Below are positions 59,188 through 64,000 of a stretch of 64,000 nt of DNA, one piece after another (position 1 is the first letter of the stretch; each line of letters begins with the position of its first letter). The stretch lies in assembly GCF_029633865.1 (NCBI RefSeq), contig NC_079211.1:142945585-143009584 (forward strand), given 5' to 3'. The notes below the pieces were generated by a model. The model saw only the letters and a program-made list of their open reading frames with translations, made no database searches and had not been told where the DNA came from. The translations under genes were made by a program, and so were the position numbers. The stretch is from Lampris incognitus (lineage: Eukaryota > Chordata > Actinopteri > Lampriformes > Lampridae).

Positions 59188-62100
59188 TTAGAGGGTGATA
59201 GGAAGTGAGGGGGAGCTCAGGCCCTCCTCCAGCCACTGGGCCGAGGAAGGAGTGCAGCGCTGCGCCGTACGCCGGTGGATGCGGCGCAGGCGTAACAAAT
59301 ACAGCAAAATAGACAACACAACAACGAGGAAACAGGCCAGGAATAAGTAGTGGTTGTTGACAAAAGAGAAGCTGTGCCGCCAGTGGGAGTGCACTCCTTT
59401 CAGGCTCTCCTGCTGGATGTCTCTGAGAGAGGGCAAATCAAACAAGTACATAAGACCGGCTGGCTTTTCTACCAGGAAAATGAAAACAGCAGGAAATATT
59501 AATTACAGTCATTTGGGCAGGGGAGTGACTCTTACCTCAAAGGCAGAAAACGTGTTCTGTAAAGTATGGCACCAAGAGTCCACTGGACTTCTTTGTCGTA
59601 GACCAAAAGGGCAGTCTTGAGATTTTTATAATTTGTAGGGAAAGAGAACCCCAAATGGAAAACTTCATACATCCACGCTGATTTAAAACACTGGTACCTG
59701 CAGGCAAACATAAACATAAAGATTCTTGGACGTTCTTCTTGAGCCGTGGTGAAGTAGTCAGCTTAGATATAGAAGGGGTTTCATGTACTTGTGAGACTTA
59801 CTTAAGTCTGTGAAGATCAGCATGAGAGGCGTACAAGCCAGAGTCAAAGCGGTCCTTAAGAGTCCGCCACTTGGTGGCACAGTAACTCTGGCAGGAAGGA
59901 AAATAAAATAATAATAAAAAAAAAAAAACTGTGAGCCTTATTGTAGGACATGCACTTTTCATGCAACTATTACCTTTGCATACCACCAAGATTGATGCAG
60001 AAATAATTTCGCCATATCAGATTTATAAAAACAAATTATTAAAAAGTTCTGAGTAGAAAAATAAATTTTGTGCCACTTTCGTGCATGATTACAACTCAAA
60101 AATGCCATTTTACTTTAATGCTTACGAACCTTAAACAATTTTGAAACTGGCTCAAGTGTAAGGGTAAATTTAAGTTAGAGCTAATGGTGTCTATTAACAG
60201 GTGATATCAAAATGCCTTCATAGACTGGGGGTTCCACATTGTTTCTTCCAACAGTTACACAGTGGTACTGCATTTGTTTAACAGTCACTGTCTTACAAGA
60301 TGAGCAATTCTGAATAGCTTTGACTTCATTCTCAAATGACAAGTGATTTAGGGAAAATTATTTACACGCTAAATGCATGCAAAATGGCAGAACCTCTGCT
60401 TTGGAGTTTACCTTGGCTGCCTGGGCATATTTGGAAGAATTATAATCCCCGCCCATGCGCAGGACATCCTCGGTACAGTAGTAGAACTCGGAGAAGCCGT
60501 AGAACTGGCTGTTGTCATAGTCAATGGCCGGCTGGTAGATACCATTCAAGGAGGTTTGATTTTCTTCAGTACGGTTGAGGAAAGGCTGGAGAAGTTGTCT
60601 ACATAAGTCGAAGTCCCCCGTGCCTCGAATGTAGAACTTCTGTGTAGGGGGGCCGACCTCGTCCTGCAGGTCTGTAGGTAGACATGGATCCATGAGGGGA
60701 GACTCTGCCGTCTCTCCAACATGCTGGCCCAAGAGTCTAGTCAAAACGACAACACAGATTATATTCAAGGACAACATATTGATACACACCTATCTATATC
60801 AATCATTTAATTGCAATTTTTATTTATATCATTGGGATATCAGAACGGGCTCTCACTTGTTTCGTGTGGCGGTATTTTTGACAAGACTCTCCTCATATCT
60901 TTGGTGTGCTGCATTTCCCCCAAACCCAAGGAAAGTGGACACGTACACACGATAAACGTGTTCTGTGCGATGCGCATCGCAACCCAAGTTGAACTCTGCC
61001 AGTAAGTTCTTAGCAACCTCCTCCTAGAAGACACAGAAAATCAGCTAGGGAATTGTGGGCTTGACCCATCACGCCCATGCATGTTTCAACCTCTGCTAGT
61101 GATAGGCAATTACACTTGAGCTATGCTTATCCATTGATGAGTCTTTTAGTATGATATTTGCCGTGACCAATTTATTCTATTCCCACAGTTACATAAATAG
61201 AGGTGGAATAACCTAACAAGAAAAAATGTGATGCTTGATTTTAACAGTGTATAACATACAAGCAAAAAAAAAAAAGTATGGAGGCCATGCACGTCACAGT
61301 AGCTATCATCTGATACACAAAAAATGGGTAAAAATTGATGAGCTCATCACAACCAGAAATTCCCATTTGAGTCATGGATAACTTGCGTGGCGTTTTATCA
61401 TCTCTATGCAACACACTTCATATTTTCAACTCCAAATCCTGCTATGGAGCCATGCAGCAGGCTTACAGTATGCCTTCAATAGGGTTGAATGGAGAGTACT
61501 TCATTTCCACAGGAGAAAAATAAAAAAAAGGTGCACACAGGTTTAATCAGGAAATGTCAGAGATTGGAAGAAGAGAGAGGTTGGAAGGAGGGAAAAGAAC
61601 AAAGGGTGAGTGACAAAACCAAAGACAGCACACAAAAAAACAAAAAACAAAACAGAATTGGTTGTGGATAATAACCTGTTGTGGAGAAGCAAAGCTTACA
61701 GTTTTGGGCACTTCGTATGCAATCTGTGTAGAGACCCCGCCCATGTCCAGGACACCGGCAGTCCTTTTCCTCACCAGCGCCTCCTGCTGGTCATTCCCAG
61801 GGACCTGTACTTCTACTACAGCTTCCCCATCTCGAGAACGACAGGATAAAAGTGAGAGGTAAGCACCAAGGAGGATAAATGGGGTAAGCTTAAAAGAATT
61901 TCAAAAATAGTGTAGCCTTATCCCTAAAAAGCTGGAAAGGAGTGGAGTGGAATGGTTACAAAAGCAGTATGTAGATAATATTACATTTAAATCCAGGCGG
62001 GACATGTTTTTTCCCCTTAAAAAAACATGGTACTGTGTGGCTGAGGGTGTATTCAGCCATTAATGAAATATTTCTACACAGAACGGGTTGAGAGATGTTG

Positions 62101-63075
62101 CAACGTTATACTTTTGTCTTGAGAGATAGCAAATACAGTATGACAGTCAAGTCCAATGCAGCGAAAGAAATTCACTTACAAAAATGCTAAATTCATGAAA
62201 TAAAAGATCTCCCTGGTAACTTACCATTGTGTACATGGTTAAATCTTCCAAGGACAAAATTAATTCCAATCCATGCATATACACCTATAAACAAATGACA
62301 ACTATTACAGGAATCTGGGATTTAAACAAGTGCTGTTTTTTTAAAGATTATTTTTTGGCATTTTTTTTTTTTTTTGCCTTATTTGATCGTGATAGTAAAG
62401 AGACAGGAAAGGCAGGGGAGAGGAAGGGGATGACTCAGCCATATTTGGTACGCACTCTACCAGACGAGCCACCAGGGTGCCCCAAACAAGTGCTGTTTTA
62501 TCAAAATAAAAGCATCTGAAAAATCATTTATAGTATATCAAGTATACAATGAATTAAAAACGCAATTAATGAAATGTTAACCAACACCTGTAGTGACAAT
62601 GTATGGATACTTTTTGCAATACACCTTATCTTGTTTCTAACCTTTGACTTACCTTCCTGTTTGCCAGAAATGACTTCTACATGGGAATCAGAGAAGAGGA
62701 AGTTGAAGTTTACTGGGATATCTGTCCGCAGATCCTCTAGAAGTGCTTCTTGTTGACTGGGATTAAAATAAAACAATCTCGGCATTATTTTGTGTCATAC
62801 TGTTCCGTCCACCAACATCAGTCACTGTTATGTGAATATCCTAGAACCACAACCATACCTGAGGCTTTGGGGGAAATAGTTCAGGCATAAACTACAAGAC
62901 TCTTCTCAGTGCACTTGAATGTACCTTTCAGGTAGAATCCTCATTCCAGCTGTGCAAAGGATGTACAAGGGTGTTTCTTGGTGTTTGCTTTTAGGTATGT
63001 GTTGGGCTGCAAAGCTCAGTAGTGGAAATATGTAATCACTGGCTTTTTCAGGTGTTGTAGCCAATTCAGAGATGC
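59188..63075 (-). CDS. entpd4: Ectonucleoside triphosphate diphosphohydrolase 4 (partial)
   Basis: Nine coding exons on the minus strand: 63075-62925, 62756-62653, 62284-62225, 61830-61676, 61023-60857, 60736-60412, 59887-59802, 59697-59536 and 59422-59188. All junctions are GT-AG with consistent phases and give 480 residues plus stop. The 5' exons (signal anchor and apyrase region 1, DCGSSGSR) lie beyond position 64000. Visible apyrase conserved regions: YILCTAGMRIL (2), VYAWIGINFVLG (3), GVLDMGGVSTQIAYE (4) and FYGFSEFYYCTEDVL (5). The C-terminal transmembrane helix YLFLACFLVVVLSILLYLL is followed by RLRRIHRR, as in human ENTPD4. Family role: a two-pass Golgi/lysosomal-vacuole enzyme that hydrolyses UDP and other nucleoside di-/triphosphates in the lumen, supporting sugar-nucleotide exchange for glycosylation. 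The 60-nt exon 62284-62225 encodes the VYAWIGINF region needed for activity. No break is seen. Confidence 0.95.
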
Positions 63076-64000
63076 CTACAAGGGAAAAAATACAAATTAA
63101 AAGAAAAAAAGAGTGAGATGTTGAGCTTGCATCTTAATAAAATTTAAAAAAAACTATGACTGCGTAGTGGGTGCCAGTATGCAAGTATATGGCTTTTGGG
63201 ACCATTCTTGCTCAGAAACACGGTTAGTGTCTGATGAATGAATAACCGTCACATCTTGGGAGTGTCAACGTTTATGGTGCAAAAGTATGATTTTGCACCA
63301 TAAACTTGGTTACCACTCACATAAACTGAGTAACTACTTATCATGTGCTGTTCAAGGTTTGAGTATTACCAAGCCAATATACTTTTAAAAGTTTTTTTTA
63401 TATAGTTACATCCTAGAGTGTAAAAACATTAAGCAACTCAAAGGCAGAAAGATAAGAAACTGAGGCTGATTGTTAGCATGTGATGTTAGCTAATCGTTTG
63501 AGAAAAAAAAATATGATCAGATAAGTAGTAAAATAAAAGCAAGCTTAATTTTCAAAGGTATGGGAATGGGAGTGTTTGTACATTAACTTATATTACTGAG
63601 GGCCTCCAAAGCACATTCTTTAATTCAGCCATCTGCTTATTAGAATTTAGTGCTTAGCAATATGGAAAATATTACTATGATAATCATAAGGAATATTACA
63701 CAATAGACATATCATGATATCTGTTTAAATATGCAAAAATACCTCATTTAAGAATACAACTGAGGTTTACCACATTGAACTGTTGGGTAAAGTACAATTC
63801 AATCCAAAACTAGTTTTCAAATAATTTTCTTTCAAATATTTCACACCTAACTTTGTGAGAAAGTTCAGGTAACAAGTTCTTATCATAATTTACACAACAA
63901 AATTGTGAAACACGATATGACATTATATGAATCTCATCCCCATACCATTAAAAGGATTTACCATTAAAAAAATGATAAACAATAATACTGAATTATCGTC
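63076..64000 (-). other. entpd4 intron, continues past the edge
   Basis: AT-rich intron sequence upstream of the GISELATTPEK exon, after a TGTAG acceptor. No further exon of entpd4 (for example the apyrase region 1 exon) is found before the window ends. Confidence 0.75.

Overview
The window is vertebrate nuclear DNA, almost certainly from a ray-finned (teleost) fish. Evidence: split genes with GT-AG introns, fish-type tRNA-derived SINEs with GGAT-type tails, L2- and RTE-type LINEs, Tc1, hAT and ISL2EU-like DNA transposons, and Penelope-like elements. No bacterial-style operons, CRISPR arrays or functional tRNA/rRNA genes were seen.

Three host genes are supported: nkx3-1 (+, 2 coding exons, 4834-6300), slc25a37/mitoferrin-1 (-, 4 coding exons, 34610-43283) and entpd4 (-, the last 9 coding exons, 59188-63075, 5' end beyond the right edge). 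This is the conserved vertebrate block NKX3-1 - SLC25A37 - ENTPD4 known from human 8p21. Reading frames, exon phases and splice sites fit for all three. nkx3-1 encodes a developmental NK homeodomain factor, slc25a37 the mitochondrial iron importer of erythroid cells, and entpd4 a Golgi/lysosomal nucleoside diphosphatase. They are linked by old synteny, not by a common pathway.

Layout: 1-4.4 kb, Penelope-like relics, two of them head to head, plus tandem repeats; 4.6-6.7 kb, nkx3-1 with a GC-rich TATA promoter; 6.7-8.8 kb, flank that may hold regulatory DNA; 8.9-12.4 kb, two DNA transposons carrying accessory domains (a Myb/SANT-like protein; a THAP domain facing a YqaJ/SWIM-associated N-terminus), each with a nested insertion; 12.9-16.7 kb, SINEs and a longer Penelope-like relic; 16.7-20.2 kb, largely featureless; 20.4-24.2 kb, a nested block with two sister hAT MITEs having perfect 8-bp target duplications, an inverted LTR-element fossil and a Myb/SANT relic; 24.4-29.1 kb, two LINE 3' ends (one with an internal minisatellite) and a SINE; 29.6-31.2 kb, a complete Tc1 element with an uninterrupted 339-residue DD34E transposase; 31.5-43.3 kb, slc25a37 with an L2 LINE and a palindromic foldback in intron 1; 44.2-46.4 kb, an RTE-type LINE split by a SINE; 48.4-57.2 kb, SINEs, an inverted repeat and a decayed ZMYM1-like hAT gene; 58-64 kb, entpd4.

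No convincing undescribed multi-gene system was found. The items most worth a second look are the apparently intact Tc1 copy, the foldback in slc25a37 intron 1, the two-gene THAP/YqaJ-like transposon with its nested MITE, and the TG...CA-bounded tRNA-like repeats. Family names rest on recognition by eye, without database searches.
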